DNA of 64,000 bases, taken from NCBI RefSeq assembly GCF_003704105.1, contig NZ_QUOQ01000004.1:464286-528285 (forward strand), given 5' to 3'. The notes under the pieces were generated by a model. That model made no database searches and had not been told where the DNA came from. It saw nothing but the letters and a program-made list of their open reading frames with translations. The position numbers and the translations under genes were made by a program. The stretch is from Brevundimonas lutea. Its GTDB lineage: Bacteria; Pseudomonadota; Alphaproteobacteria; Caulobacterales; Caulobacteraceae. Shown here in pieces: positions 9,558 through 18,080 of the stretch (its first letter is position 1; each line of letters opens with the position of its first letter).

Positions 9558-9613
9558 CGAGCCGTCGCGCTGATATGGCGGCGGCGAGCCTGCGCGACGA
9601 GGAGACCCCGCCC

Positions 9614-10774
9614 ATGTCCATCCCCTTCATCGACCTCCAGGCCCAGCGTCTGCGCCTCGGCGGCAGAATCGAGGCGGCGGTGCAGGCGGCGGTCGAGGGC
9701 GGCGCCTGGGTCATGGGACCCCAGGTGCGCGAGTTCGAGACGGCGCTGGCCGTCTTTGGGCGCGCCAAGCACGCGCTCGGCTGCGCCAACGGCACCGACG
9801 CCCTGGCCCTTCCGCTGATGGCCTGGGGGATCGGGCGCGGCGATGCGGTGTTCGTGCCCAGCTTCACCTTCGCGGCGACGGCCGAGATCGTGCCGTGGTT
9901 CGACGCCGAGCCGGTGTTCGTCGACGTCGATCCGGACACCTACAACATGGACCCGGAGGCCCTGGAGCGGGCCATCGCCGCCATCAAGGCCGAGGGTCGG
10001 CTGACCCCGCGCGTGGTCATCGCCGTCGACCTGTTCGGCCAGCCCGCCGACTATCCGGCCATCAAGGCGGTGTGCGACCGCCACGGCCTGAAGCTGATCT
10101 CGGACTCGGCGCAGGGGTTTGGGTGCACCCTGGGCGGCGACCACCCGCTGAAATGGGCCGACATCACCACGACCAGCTTCTTCCCGGCCAAGCCGCTGGG
10201 CTGTTACGGCGACGGCGGGGCGGTGCTGACCGACGACGACGAACTGGCTCAGCTGATCGATTCGATCCGGGTGCACGGCAAGGCCGTGGCGGTCGATCTG
10301 AAGGACCGCACCTTTGACCACGACCCCAAGTATCTGAACATGCGGATCGGCCTGAACAGCCGGCTGGACACCATCCAGGCCGCCGTCCTGATCGAGAAGC
10401 TCAAGGTCTTCGGCGAGGAAATCGAGATGCGCAATCGGGTGGCCGCCCGCTACAACGAGGCGCTGCGGCCGCATGTCGCCAAGGTCCCGGATGTGCCCCA
10501 GGGCAATGTCTCCAACTGGGCCCAGTACACGATCGAGCATGATGACCGCGACGCTCTGGCCGCGCATCTGAAGGCCCAGGGCGTGCCGACGGCGGTCTAT
10601 TATCCGATCCCGCTGCACCTGCAGCCGGCCTATGAGGGGTTCCCGCGCGGCGACGGCGGCCTGCCGGTGACCGAACGGATCAAGGACCGGGTCATCAGCC
10701 TGCCCATGCACGCCGATCTGGACGAGGCGACGCAGGACAGGATCGTCGCGGCCGTGGCGTCGTTCGCCGGCTGA
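9614..10774 (+). CDS. DegT/DnrJ/EryC1/StrS-family sugar aminotransferase
   Basis: 386 residues, full length for PLP-dependent nucleotide-sugar aminotransferases. The PLP lysine is Lys193 in SFFPAKPLGCYGDGG; other family motifs are MGPQVREFE, CANGTDALAL, VPSFTFAATAE and LISDSAQGFG. The enzyme would aminate a keto-sugar nucleotide for lipopolysaccharide, capsule or glycoprotein glycans. The ATG at 9614 has GAGGAGA at good spacing; an upstream in-frame ATG at 9575 lacks that. No other nucleotide-sugar genes flank it, so the exact substrate is open. Confidence 0.88.
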   Translation: MSIPFIDLQAQRLRLGGRIEAAVQAAVEGGAWVMGPQVREFETALAVFGRAKHALGCANGTDALALPLMAWGIGRGDAVFVPSFTFAATAEIVPWFDAEPVFVDVDPDTYNMDPEALERAIAAIKAEGRLTPRVVIAVDLFGQPADYPAIKAVCDRHGLKLISDSAQGFGCTLGGDHPLKWADITTTSFFPAKPLGCYGDGGAVLTDDDELAQLIDSIRVHGKAVAVDLKDRTFDHDPKYLNMRIGLNSRLDTIQAAVLIEKLKVFGEEIEMRNRVAARYNEALRPHVAKVPDVPQGNVSNWAQYTIEHDDRDALAAHLKAQGVPTAVYYPIPLHLQPAYEGFPRGDGGLPVTERIKDRVISLPMHADLDEATQDRIVAAVASFAG

Positions 10775-10790
10775 GTCCAGTCTGTCAGGT

Positions 10791-11618
10791 TCAGAGGCGC
10801 TTCAGACGCCGCGCCTGAGACTTCACCATCGCCATGGCCAGGGGTTCGGGCAGCACCGCCGACACGGCCGCGACCGTCTTGTTCAGCAGGCCGGGCACGA
10901 CCACCAGCCGATTGGCCTCGACCCCGCGCCAACCGGCGGCGACCACGGCCTCGGCCGTCATCCACATCCAGTCCGGATAGGCGCGGGACACCTGATCGCG
11001 CGAGCCGTTGGCGTCGTGGAATTCGGTCAGGGTGTAGCCGGGGCACAGGGCCGAGACGTGCACGCCCGTGCCCTGCAGCTCCAGATTCAGTCCCCGGCTG
11101 GCCCTGATCAGGAAGCTCTTGATCGGGCCATAGAGAGTGTCGCCGCCGGTGGCGGGCAGGAAACCGGCCAGGGACGCGACATTGACGATCCGGCCATAGC
11201 CCCGCTCGACCATGGCTGGAGCCAGCAGTCGGCTGAGCGTGACCGGCGCCTGGAGCATCAGCCGCAGCATGGCGTCATGCGCCTCGGGCGCTGAGGACAG
11301 GAAACCATCCGTGCGGGAATAGCCGGCGTTGTTGATCAGGGCGTCGGGAATGGCCCGTTCGGCGATCAGCGCCAGAGCCAGAGCCTCGGGCGCCTTGGGC
11401 AAGCTGAGATCGAGAGGAATTTTCCAGACCTTGGGCGCGCCCAGGCGGCGGCACTCCGAGGCCACGAACTCCAGCTGGATCTCCCGCCGCGCGGTCAGGA
11501 TCACCGACCAGCCCTGGCTGGCCAGCAGGGTGGCGAAGGCCGCGCCGATGCCGGCCGAGGCGCCGGTGATCAGGGCGACCTTCGGCCGCCCGCCCGCCCG
11601 CTCCGCAGCCTCGCTCAT
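10791..11618 (-). CDS. SDR-family oxidoreductase
   Basis: 275 residues. A classical short-chain dehydrogenase with the cofactor motif TGASAGIGAAF near residue 18, NNAGYS, the catalytic Ser in NVASLAG and a YGPIK motif (YxxxK). A basic residue after beta-strand 2 (TARRE) suggests NADP preference. The C-terminal extension is hydrophobic with a basic end (KSQARRLKRL), perhaps membrane-associated, as in acyl or steroid dehydrogenases. Its start overlaps the stop of the Rrf2 regulator gene (ATGA), so it is co-expressed with that regulator and may be its target. Substrate unknown. Confidence 0.85.
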   Translation of the reverse strand: MSEAAERAGGRPKVALITGASAGIGAAFATLLASQGWSVILTARREIQLEFVASECRRLGAPKVWKIPLDLSLPKAPEALALALIAERAIPDALINNAGYSRTDGFLSSAPEAHDAMLRLMLQAPVTLSRLLAPAMVERGYGRIVNVASLAGFLPATGGDTLYGPIKSFLIRASRGLNLELQGTGVHVSALCPGYTLTEFHDANGSRDQVSRAYPDWMWMTAEAVVAAGWRGVEANRLVVVPGLLNKTVAAVSAVLPEPLAMAMVKSQARRLKRL

Positions 11619-12088
11619 GCCGGCGCGACGGCCCTTGCGCGCGGGCGCGGGATTTCGGACAGGGACGCCGGATCGTCGGCCAGCAGGTCGGCGATGGTGA
11701 TGCGGCTGAGCCGTTCGGCGGCGGCGGTGTCGGCGGCGGTCAGGACGCGCGCCACCTGACGCGGGATATGCTGGCCGACCGGGCAGCCCTTGGCCCCCGC
11801 CGGCGGGGAGCCCAGATGGGCGCAGCCGTTCACGGCGCGCAGCACCTCGTCCAGGGTGATGGTCTCGGCGGGCTTGAGCAGCCACGAGCCGCCCGACGCC
11901 CCGGCCCGGGTGGCGATCAGCCCGGCCTTGGCCAGCAGGGCCGTGACGCGCCGGATCACCACCGGATTGGTCGGCACCGAGGCCGCCAGCACGCCGCTGG
12001 CCACCGCCTGGGCGGCCGAGTGCGCGCCCTTGTGCGCCAGATAGGCGAGGGCGTGGGCGGCGACGGGAAAGCGCTGACTGTCGGACAT
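11615..12088 (-). CDS. Rrf2-family transcriptional regulator
   Basis: 157 residues. A winged-helix Rrf2 domain spans about 5-90 (HALAYLAHKGA at the start, IRRVTALLAKAGLIATRAG recognition helix region, GGSWLLKPAETITLDEVLRAV wing). Only two cysteines occur in the cluster loop (NGCAHL and KGCPVG), compared with three in IscR and NsrR, so it may sense redox by thiols or bind a cluster with another ligand. It probably autoregulates its operon with the downstream SDR gene and may act on the divergent kup. Confidence 0.82.
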   Translation of the reverse strand: MSDSQRFPVAAHALAYLAHKGAHSAAQAVASGVLAASVPTNPVVIRRVTALLAKAGLIATRAGASGGSWLLKPAETITLDEVLRAVNGCAHLGSPPAGAKGCPVGQHIPRQVARVLTAADTAAAERLSRITIADLLADDPASLSEIPRPRARAVAPA

Positions 12089-12250
12089 CGTGAGACCCGG
12101 AACCTAGGCGCTCGGAAGGGTTTCCACAAACCGCATCATGATGCTCGCACAATCCGTGATTTCGTCGCGATTGCCGCAACTGCGAAAAGCGCCTAAACGC
12201 TCGCGCCTTTATGGCCGGCCCATGGTGGGTCCGATGGCCGGAGGAACACC

Positions 12251-14248
12251 ATGGCAGGGGACAACCTCCCCGACGACGGCGCATCCGGCGCCGCGCCGCA
12301 GGATCCAAAATCCGTGACACCCCAGACGCCGCCCGCGCCTCCTGGCGACGGCGCCGCCGCGCAGGACGGCCACGGCCACGGCGTAAAGGGCGCGGGTTTC
12401 GCCGCCCTGCTGATCGGCGCGGTCGGCGTGGTGTTCGGCGACATCGGCACCAGCCCGCTTTACGCCCTGCGCGAGGCCCTGGCCCATTCCCGCAGCGGCG
12501 GCACGGCCGAGCTGGCCGTGCTGGGCACCGTCTCGCTGGTGTTCTGGGCCCTGATTATCGTGGTGACGATCAAATACGTCACCTTCCTGATGCGCGTGGA
12601 CAACAAGGGCGAGGGCGGCACCCTGTCGCTGATGGCCCTGGCCCAGCGCGCCATCGGCAAACGCTCGACCCTGGTCTTCTTCCTGGGCGTCTGCGGCGCG
12701 GCGATGTTCTACGCCGACGGCGCCCTGACGCCGGCCGTGTCGGTGCTCTCGGCGGTCGAAGGGCTGGGTGACGCGCCGGGCGTGGGTCAGACCCTCAGCC
12801 CCTTCATCCTGCCGATCGCGGTCGGCATCCTGATCAGCCTGTTCCTGGTCCAGTCGCGGGGCACGGCCAGCATGGCCCGGGCCTTCGGGCCCCTGACCCT
12901 GGTCTGGTTCCTGACCCTGGCGGCGCTGGGCGTCTATCACATCTTCGACGACCCCTCGATCCTGAGAGCGCTGTCGCCGCACTACGGCGCGCTGTTCCTG
13001 ATAGACAACGGCTTTCTCGGCTTCGTGCTGCTGGGCAGCGTCTTCCTGGCCGTGACGGGGGCGGAGGCGCTCTACACCGACATGGGCCATTTCGGAAAAG
13101 CGCCGATCCGGGCCGGCTGGCTGTTCATCATCCTGCCGTGCCTGATGCTGAACTATCTGGGCCAGGGCGCCCTGGTGCTGTCCGAGCCCGGCGCTCGGCT
13201 GAACCCGTTCTGGGAGATGATCCCGGAAATGCTCTATTGGCCGGTGCTGATCCTGGCCACCCTGGCCACCATCATCGCCAGCCAGGCGGTGATCACCGGC
13301 GCCTTCTCCCTGACCCAGCAGGCGGTGCAGCTGGGCCTGCTGCCCCGCACCAAGATCCTCCAGACGTCCGAGGTTCAGGCCGGCCAGATCTATGTGCCGG
13401 CCGTCAATATGGCGCTGCTGGTCGGGGTGCTGTTCCTGATCGCCATGTTCCCGACCTCGTCCCAGTTGGCGGGCGCCTATGGCGTGGCGGTGACGGGCGC
13501 CATGCTGGTCGACAGCCTGATCGCCTGGTTCATCGTGCGGCGGCTGTGGAAATGGAGCCTGCCGGTTTCCGTCCTGGCCATCCTGCCCTTCCTGATCATC
13601 GACCTGGCCTTCTTCGGCTCCAACCTGCTGAAGATTCCGCAGGGCGCTTGGGCGCCCCTGGCCATGGGCGCGGGCCTGGTCACCATCATGTGGACCTGGA
13701 CGCGCGGCACCGAACTGCTGACCGCAAAGACCCGCAAGGACAGCCTGCCCCTGACCGATCTGATCCAGATGCTGAAGGCGCGGCCGCCGCACCGCACGCC
13801 GGGCACGGCGGTGTTCCTGACCTCCGACGCCGAGGTCGCCCCGGTCGCCCTGATGCACAACCTCAAGCACAACAAGGTGCTGCACGAGAAGAACGTCATC
13901 TTGTCGGTGAAGACCCAGGATCGTCCGCGCGTGCCCGAGAGCGAGCGGGTGCGCATGGAGCCGATCAGCGAGGACTTCAGCCGCCTGATCGTCAGCTACG
14001 GCTTCATGGAGACGCCCAACGTGCCCCGCGCTCTGGGCCTGTGCCGCAAGAAGGGGCTGAAGTTCGACATCATGTCGACCAGCTTCTTCCTGGGTCGCCG
14101 CTCGATCGTGCCCTCGGCGCGACACGGCATGCCCCTGTGGCAGGATCGGTTGTACATCTTCCTGATGCGTAACGCCGCCAACCCGACCGACTTCTTCCAT
14201 ATCCCGCCCGGCCGCGTGGTCGAGATGGGCACCCAGGTGCAGGTGTGA
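12251..14248 (+). CDS. kup: Kup-type potassium uptake transporter
   Basis: 665 residues. An N-terminal Gly/Pro-rich tail of about 45 residues is followed by 12 membrane helices beginning with the family signature GVVFGDIGTSPLYALRE, then MRVDNKGEGGTLSLMAL and YADGALTPAVSVLSA. The soluble C-terminal domain (about 490-665) contains LMHNLKHNKVLHEKN and the end SFFLGRRSIVP. It imports K+ with protons. GGAGGAACACC precedes the ATG. Its last codons overlap the start of rsmB by 4 nt. Confidence 0.95.
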   Translation: MAGDNLPDDGASGAAPQDPKSVTPQTPPAPPGDGAAAQDGHGHGVKGAGFAALLIGAVGVVFGDIGTSPLYALREALAHSRSGGTAELAVLGTVSLVFWALIIVVTIKYVTFLMRVDNKGEGGTLSLMALAQRAIGKRSTLVFFLGVCGAAMFYADGALTPAVSVLSAVEGLGDAPGVGQTLSPFILPIAVGILISLFLVQSRGTASMARAFGPLTLVWFLTLAALGVYHIFDDPSILRALSPHYGALFLIDNGFLGFVLLGSVFLAVTGAEALYTDMGHFGKAPIRAGWLFIILPCLMLNYLGQGALVLSEPGARLNPFWEMIPEMLYWPVLILATLATIIASQAVITGAFSLTQQAVQLGLLPRTKILQTSEVQAGQIYVPAVNMALLVGVLFLIAMFPTSSQLAGAYGVAVTGAMLVDSLIAWFIVRRLWKWSLPVSVLAILPFLIIDLAFFGSNLLKIPQGAWAPLAMGAGLVTIMWTWTRGTELLTAKTRKDSLPLTDLIQMLKARPPHRTPGTAVFLTSDAEVAPVALMHNLKHNKVLHEKNVILSVKTQDRPRVPESERVRMEPISEDFSRLIVSYGFMETPNVPRALGLCRKKGLKFDIMSTSFFLGRRSIVPSARHGMPLWQDRLYIFLMRNAANPTDFFHIPPGRVVEMGTQVQV

Positions 14249-15609
14249 GGGCCGGCGGCGCCGGCGGGCGTAAGCCCCGAGGCGAACCCGGCAAGGGCGG
14301 TCTGCGGGGTCGCGAGGCCGAGGCGGACGCCCAGGGGCCGGGCGTCGAGGCGCGGATCGCCGCGGGCGTGCTGCTGAACGCCGCCCTGGAGCGGCGCGGC
14401 GGCATGGACGAGGTGATGGGCAAGGCCGAGGTCGCCGCCCTGTCCGGGCCCGACCGCGCCTTCGCCCGCGCTGTGGCGCTGGCGGCGCTGAGGCGGCTGG
14501 GCGAGATCGACGCCATCCTGGATCGTCGGCTGGCCAAACGCCCCTCCCCCGCTGTGATGACCATCCTGCGTCTGGCGCTGGCCCAATTGCTGGTTCTGGA
14601 GACGCCGGCCTTCGCCGTGGTCTCGACCGCCGTGCGCCAGGCCGAGCGAGACGGGGCGACGCGCCAGTACAAGGGTCTGGTCAACGCCGTGCTGCGCGGC
14701 ATCGGACGCGACGGCTTCGGCCCCACCGATCCGGTCGCCAACCTGCCTGACTGGCTCGCCGCACGCTGGCGCGCCACCTATGGCGAGGCGGCCCTGGCCG
14801 GTTTGGCCGAGGCCACGCGCCACGAGCCGCCGACCGACCTGACCCGGCGCGACCCGTCCGGCGCCGAGGCCCTGGCCGCGGCGGTCGAGGGCGAAGCCCT
14901 GCCCGGCGGCTCGGTGCGCACCCGGCTCAAGGGCGACGTCGCCGGCTGGCCAGGGTTCGAGGACGGGACCTGGTGGGTTCAGGACGCCGCCGCCGCCGCG
15001 CCCGCCCGCCTGCTGACGGCCCGCCCCGGCGAAACGGTGCTGGACCTCTGCGCCGCGCCAGGCGGGAAGACGCTACAGCTGGCCGCGACCGGCGCGGTGA
15101 TCACCGCCCTGGATCGCTCCGACAGCCGGTTGAAGCGGCTCCGCGCAAATCTGGCCCGCACCAAGCTGGAGGCCGAGGTGGTGGTCGCCCCGGCCGAGGA
15201 CTGGGAGGACGCCCGGCAGTTCGACGCCGTCCTGCTGGATGCGCCGTGCACGGCCACCGGCACCTATCGCCGCAACCCCGAGGCCCTGAGCGCCACCCGC
15301 CCCGCCGACGTCGCCAAGCTGGCCGACGTGCAGCACCGCCTGCTGGACGTGGCCGCGGCCAAGGTGAAGCCCGGCGGACGGCTGGTCTACTGCGTCTGCT
15401 CGCTGGAGCGCGAAGAAGGCGAGACCCAGATCATCGCCTTTCTGCGCCGCAACCCGGCCTTCCGCACGGTCGCCGCCGTTCCGGCCGAGGTCGGCGCGCC
15501 CGACGAGGCCCTGACGCCGGAGGGCTGGCTGCGCATCCTGCCGTCGATGTGGTCCGAACGCGGCGGCGTCGATGGCTTCTTCGTCGCGCGTCTGGAGCGG
15601 GTAGGGTAG
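14245..15609 (+). CDS. rsmB: 16S rRNA (cytosine-C5)-methyltransferase RsmB-like
   Basis: 454 residues. The first ~30 are a basic Gly-rich tail. A NusB-like RNA-binding domain (about 35-165) precedes the SAM-dependent methyltransferase domain with LDLCAAPGGKTLQLA (about 267-281), the catalytic motif LLDAPCTATGTYRRNPE (Cys335) and VYCVCSLEREEGE (Cys385). These two cysteines are the release and nucleophile residues of RsmB enzymes, which modify 16S rRNA C967. The GTG start overlaps the kup stop (GTGA), so they are translationally coupled. Confidence 0.9.
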   Translation: MRAGGAGGRKPRGEPGKGGLRGREAEADAQGPGVEARIAAGVLLNAALERRGGMDEVMGKAEVAALSGPDRAFARAVALAALRRLGEIDAILDRRLAKRPSPAVMTILRLALAQLLVLETPAFAVVSTAVRQAERDGATRQYKGLVNAVLRGIGRDGFGPTDPVANLPDWLAARWRATYGEAALAGLAEATRHEPPTDLTRRDPSGAEALAAAVEGEALPGGSVRTRLKGDVAGWPGFEDGTWWVQDAAAAAPARLLTARPGETVLDLCAAPGGKTLQLAATGAVITALDRSDSRLKRLRANLARTKLEAEVVVAPAEDWEDARQFDAVLLDAPCTATGTYRRNPEALSATRPADVAKLADVQHRLLDVAAAKVKPGGRLVYCVCSLEREEGETQIIAFLRRNPAFRTVAAVPAEVGAPDEALTPEGWLRILPSMWSERGGVDGFFVARLERVG

Positions 15610-15666
15610 CATCGGAATCCAGCCGCTCGCCTTGCCGTCGCCGCATCGGCGTCCTATCGCGGGGCG

Positions 15667-16329
15667 ATGAGTTCGACGCCTCTAATCTGCCCGTCCATCC
15701 TCGCCTCCGACTTCGCCCGACTGGGCGAGGAGGTCGCCGCGCTGGAGGCCGCCGGGGCCGACTGGATCCATGTCGACGTCATGGACGGCCATTTCGTGCC
15801 CAACCTGACCATGGGGCCGGCGATCGTGAAGGCTCTGAGGCCGCACACCGCCCTGCCCTTCGACGTGCATCTGATGGTCGCGCCGGTCGATCCGTGGCTT
15901 GAGGCCTATCGCGAGGCCGGCGCTGATATCCTCAGCGTCCACCCCGAGAGCGGCCCGCATGTCCATCGCACGCTGGGCCAAATTCGCCGGCTGGGCGCCA
16001 AGGCCGGGCTGGTCCTGAACCCGGGCACGCCGGTCGCCGCGCTGGAGCCGGTGATCGAGCTGGTCGATCTGGTGCTGATCATGTCGGTCAATCCCGGCTT
16101 CGGCGGCCAGGCCTTCATCGACGCCTCTCTGAGGAAGATCGCCGCCGTACGCGCCCTGCTCGATCAGGCGGGATCGGAGGCGCATCTGCAGGTCGACGGC
16201 GGGGTGACTGCCGCCAACGCCCGCGCCTGCGTCGACGCCGGGGCCGACGCCCTGGTCGCCGGCACTTCGGTGTTCAAGGGCGGCGCGGGCGCCTATCGCG
16301 CCAGCATCCAGGCTCTGAAAGCAGCGTGA
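15667..16329 (+). CDS. rpe: ribulose-phosphate 3-epimerase
   Basis: 220 residues, a typical TIM barrel. It interconverts ribulose 5-phosphate and xylulose 5-phosphate in the pentose phosphate pathway. Motifs: CPSILASDFARLGEE at the N-terminus, the metal-binding HVDVMDGHFVPN, HLMV, MSVNPGFGGQAF, and the late QVDGGVTAAN phosphate loop. The stop overlaps the next start (GTGA), forming an operon with the heparinase-family gene. Confidence 0.96.
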   Translation: MSSTPLICPSILASDFARLGEEVAALEAAGADWIHVDVMDGHFVPNLTMGPAIVKALRPHTALPFDVHLMVAPVDPWLEAYREAGADILSVHPESGPHVHRTLGQIRRLGAKAGLVLNPGTPVAALEPVIELVDLVLIMSVNPGFGGQAFIDASLRKIAAVRALLDQAGSEAHLQVDGGVTAANARACVDAGADALVAGTSVFKGGAGAYRASIQALKAA

Positions 16330-18074
16330 GCGACGGAACGCCCATCGCCGGTCTGCCGGGCGCCCCGGTCCGGACCCCCGTCCGCCAGCGGTCCAGCGGC
16401 CTGCCGCCGCGCCTGTGGCCGGCCGTCGCCGGTCGGCTGGTCACCCGTCAGGCGTGGATCGAGCTCTATGGCATGCCCGGCTATCGCCGCACCCTGCCGG
16501 GCGGCGTCACGGGCCTGGGCGGCGCGCCGCGCGATTTCCGGCCGGTGGACAAGGTTCAGGGCGAGGAAATCCTGGCCGGGCGCTTCCTGCTGGCCGGCGC
16601 CGCGATGGAGGCCGAGGATCCGTTCGATCGGCCCAGCCCCAGCCGCGCCTTCGCCCAGGCCTTGCACGGCTTCGACTGGCTGCCCGGGTTGATGTCCCAG
16701 GGCGAGGCCGGGGCGCGTCAGGGCGCGCGCCTGACCCTGTTGTGGCATGCCCATTTCGCCCGCTGGTCGCCCTTCGCCTGGGACCCGGAGATTCTGGCGC
16801 GGCGCGCCTACAATCTGGCGGTCGCGGCGCGGCGTATGCATGGGACGGCGGCGGAGGCCGATCGGCCCCTGCTGCTGGGCGTGGTCGCGGCCCAGGGACG
16901 TCAGTTGCTGCGGCCGCCCGGCGGGGTCGCGGGCCGGGCCGAACGGGCGGCGGCGGCGGCCATCGTCGGCTGCGCCCTGTCGGGTCCCGCCGCCGAAAAA
17001 CTGAAGCGTGTCGGCTGCAAGCAGCTGGCCACCGCCCTGGAGCTGACGGTCGCCGCCGACGGTTCCCACGCCTCGCGCAGTCCTGAGGCCGGGCTGGAGC
17101 TGCTGCTCGATCTGCAGACGCTGGAGGAGGCTCTGCACCAGGTTTCGGCGCCGATCCCGGCGGCGGTGACGGCGGCGATCCAGCGGCTGACGCGGGCGCT
17201 GGAGTTCCACCGCCTGCCTGATGGCCGTCTGCCCGCCTTCAACGGCGGCGGCCCGTCCGAAGCGGCGCGCGTCGCCGCGGCCCATCCCGGCAAGTTCAAG
17301 GCGGAGGAGCCCAGCCGCAAGCCGGTCGGCGGCTATGTCCGCCTGGGCAGCCCGCTGCTGAGCGTGGTGGCCGACGCCGAGGCGCCGCCCTCCGGACCCT
17401 GGTCGCGTCACGCCTGCGCCCAGCCGCTGGCGGTCGAAATCCTGTGCGGCCGCGACCGGCTGATCACCAATTCCGGCTGGACGCCGGCCGCACCGGAGCG
17501 ACAGGCGCTGCGGCTGACGCCTGGGGGCTCGACCCTGATGCTGGGCGATGGGTCGGTGCAGGAACCGCTGACCGGCTGGACCGGCGAACTGCTGGACGCG
17601 CGATTGGACGGCCCCGCGCTCGATGTCACCCACGACCGGCGCGACGGCGAGGGCGCGGTGTGGCTGGAAATCCAGCACGACGGCTGGAAGCCGCAGTTTG
17701 GCCTGCTGCACCAGCGGCGGCTCTATCTGGACCAGCGACTGGACGAACTTCGCGCCGAGGAACGCCTGTGGCCCGCGCCCGGCCATGTCGCCGAGCGGCC
17801 GATCGCGGCGCCCTGGGCCGTGCGTTTCCATCTGGAGCCCGGCGTCTCGGCGGAGCTGTCGAGGGATCGCCGCAGCATCCTGTTGCGCGGGCGCTCCGGG
17901 CGCGGCTGGTGGTTCCGAACCGACGGCCCGGACCTGGCCGTTGATACGGCGGTTCATGCGGAGCGGGGCGTGATCCGGCGAGGCCAGCAGATCGTGGTGC
18001 GCGGGTCGGCCCGCACCGATGCTGAAACCAAGATTCGCTGGAAGCTCAGCCCCGCCGGCGCGACCGAAGGCTGA
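16326..18074 (+). CDS. heparinase II/III family protein
   Basis: 582 residues. The N-terminal part is alpha-helical and toroid-like (for example LTLLWHAHFARWSPFAW); the C-terminal half matches the heparinase II/III beta domain (LAVEILCGRDRLITNSG near 375, DVTHDRRDGEGAVW, HQRRLYLDQRLDEL). Such proteins are polysaccharide lyases or putative ones, and in alphaproteobacteria one typically sits downstream of rpe, as here. There is no obvious signal peptide, so location is unclear and the substrate is unknown. Confidence 0.85.
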   Translation: MSDGTPIAGLPGAPVRTPVRQRSSGLPPRLWPAVAGRLVTRQAWIELYGMPGYRRTLPGGVTGLGGAPRDFRPVDKVQGEEILAGRFLLAGAAMEAEDPFDRPSPSRAFAQALHGFDWLPGLMSQGEAGARQGARLTLLWHAHFARWSPFAWDPEILARRAYNLAVAARRMHGTAAEADRPLLLGVVAAQGRQLLRPPGGVAGRAERAAAAAIVGCALSGPAAEKLKRVGCKQLATALELTVAADGSHASRSPEAGLELLLDLQTLEEALHQVSAPIPAAVTAAIQRLTRALEFHRLPDGRLPAFNGGGPSEAARVAAAHPGKFKAEEPSRKPVGGYVRLGSPLLSVVADAEAPPSGPWSRHACAQPLAVEILCGRDRLITNSGWTPAAPERQALRLTPGGSTLMLGDGSVQEPLTGWTGELLDARLDGPALDVTHDRRDGEGAVWLEIQHDGWKPQFGLLHQRRLYLDQRLDELRAEERLWPAPGHVAERPIAAPWAVRFHLEPGVSAELSRDRRSILLRGRSGRGWWFRTDGPDLAVDTAVHAERGVIRRGQQIVVRGSARTDAETKIRWKLSPAGATEG

Positions 18075-18080
18075 TCCGCC

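Noticed and set aside
12209..14200. 663-residue minus-strand ORF opposite kup
   Set aside because: Gln/His/Asp-rich translation typical of the antisense of GC-rich genes; kup on the other strand is certain.
16293..17957. 554-residue minus-strand ORF opposite the heparinase-family gene
   Set aside because: Shadow frame rich in Arg, Gln and Gly without domains.
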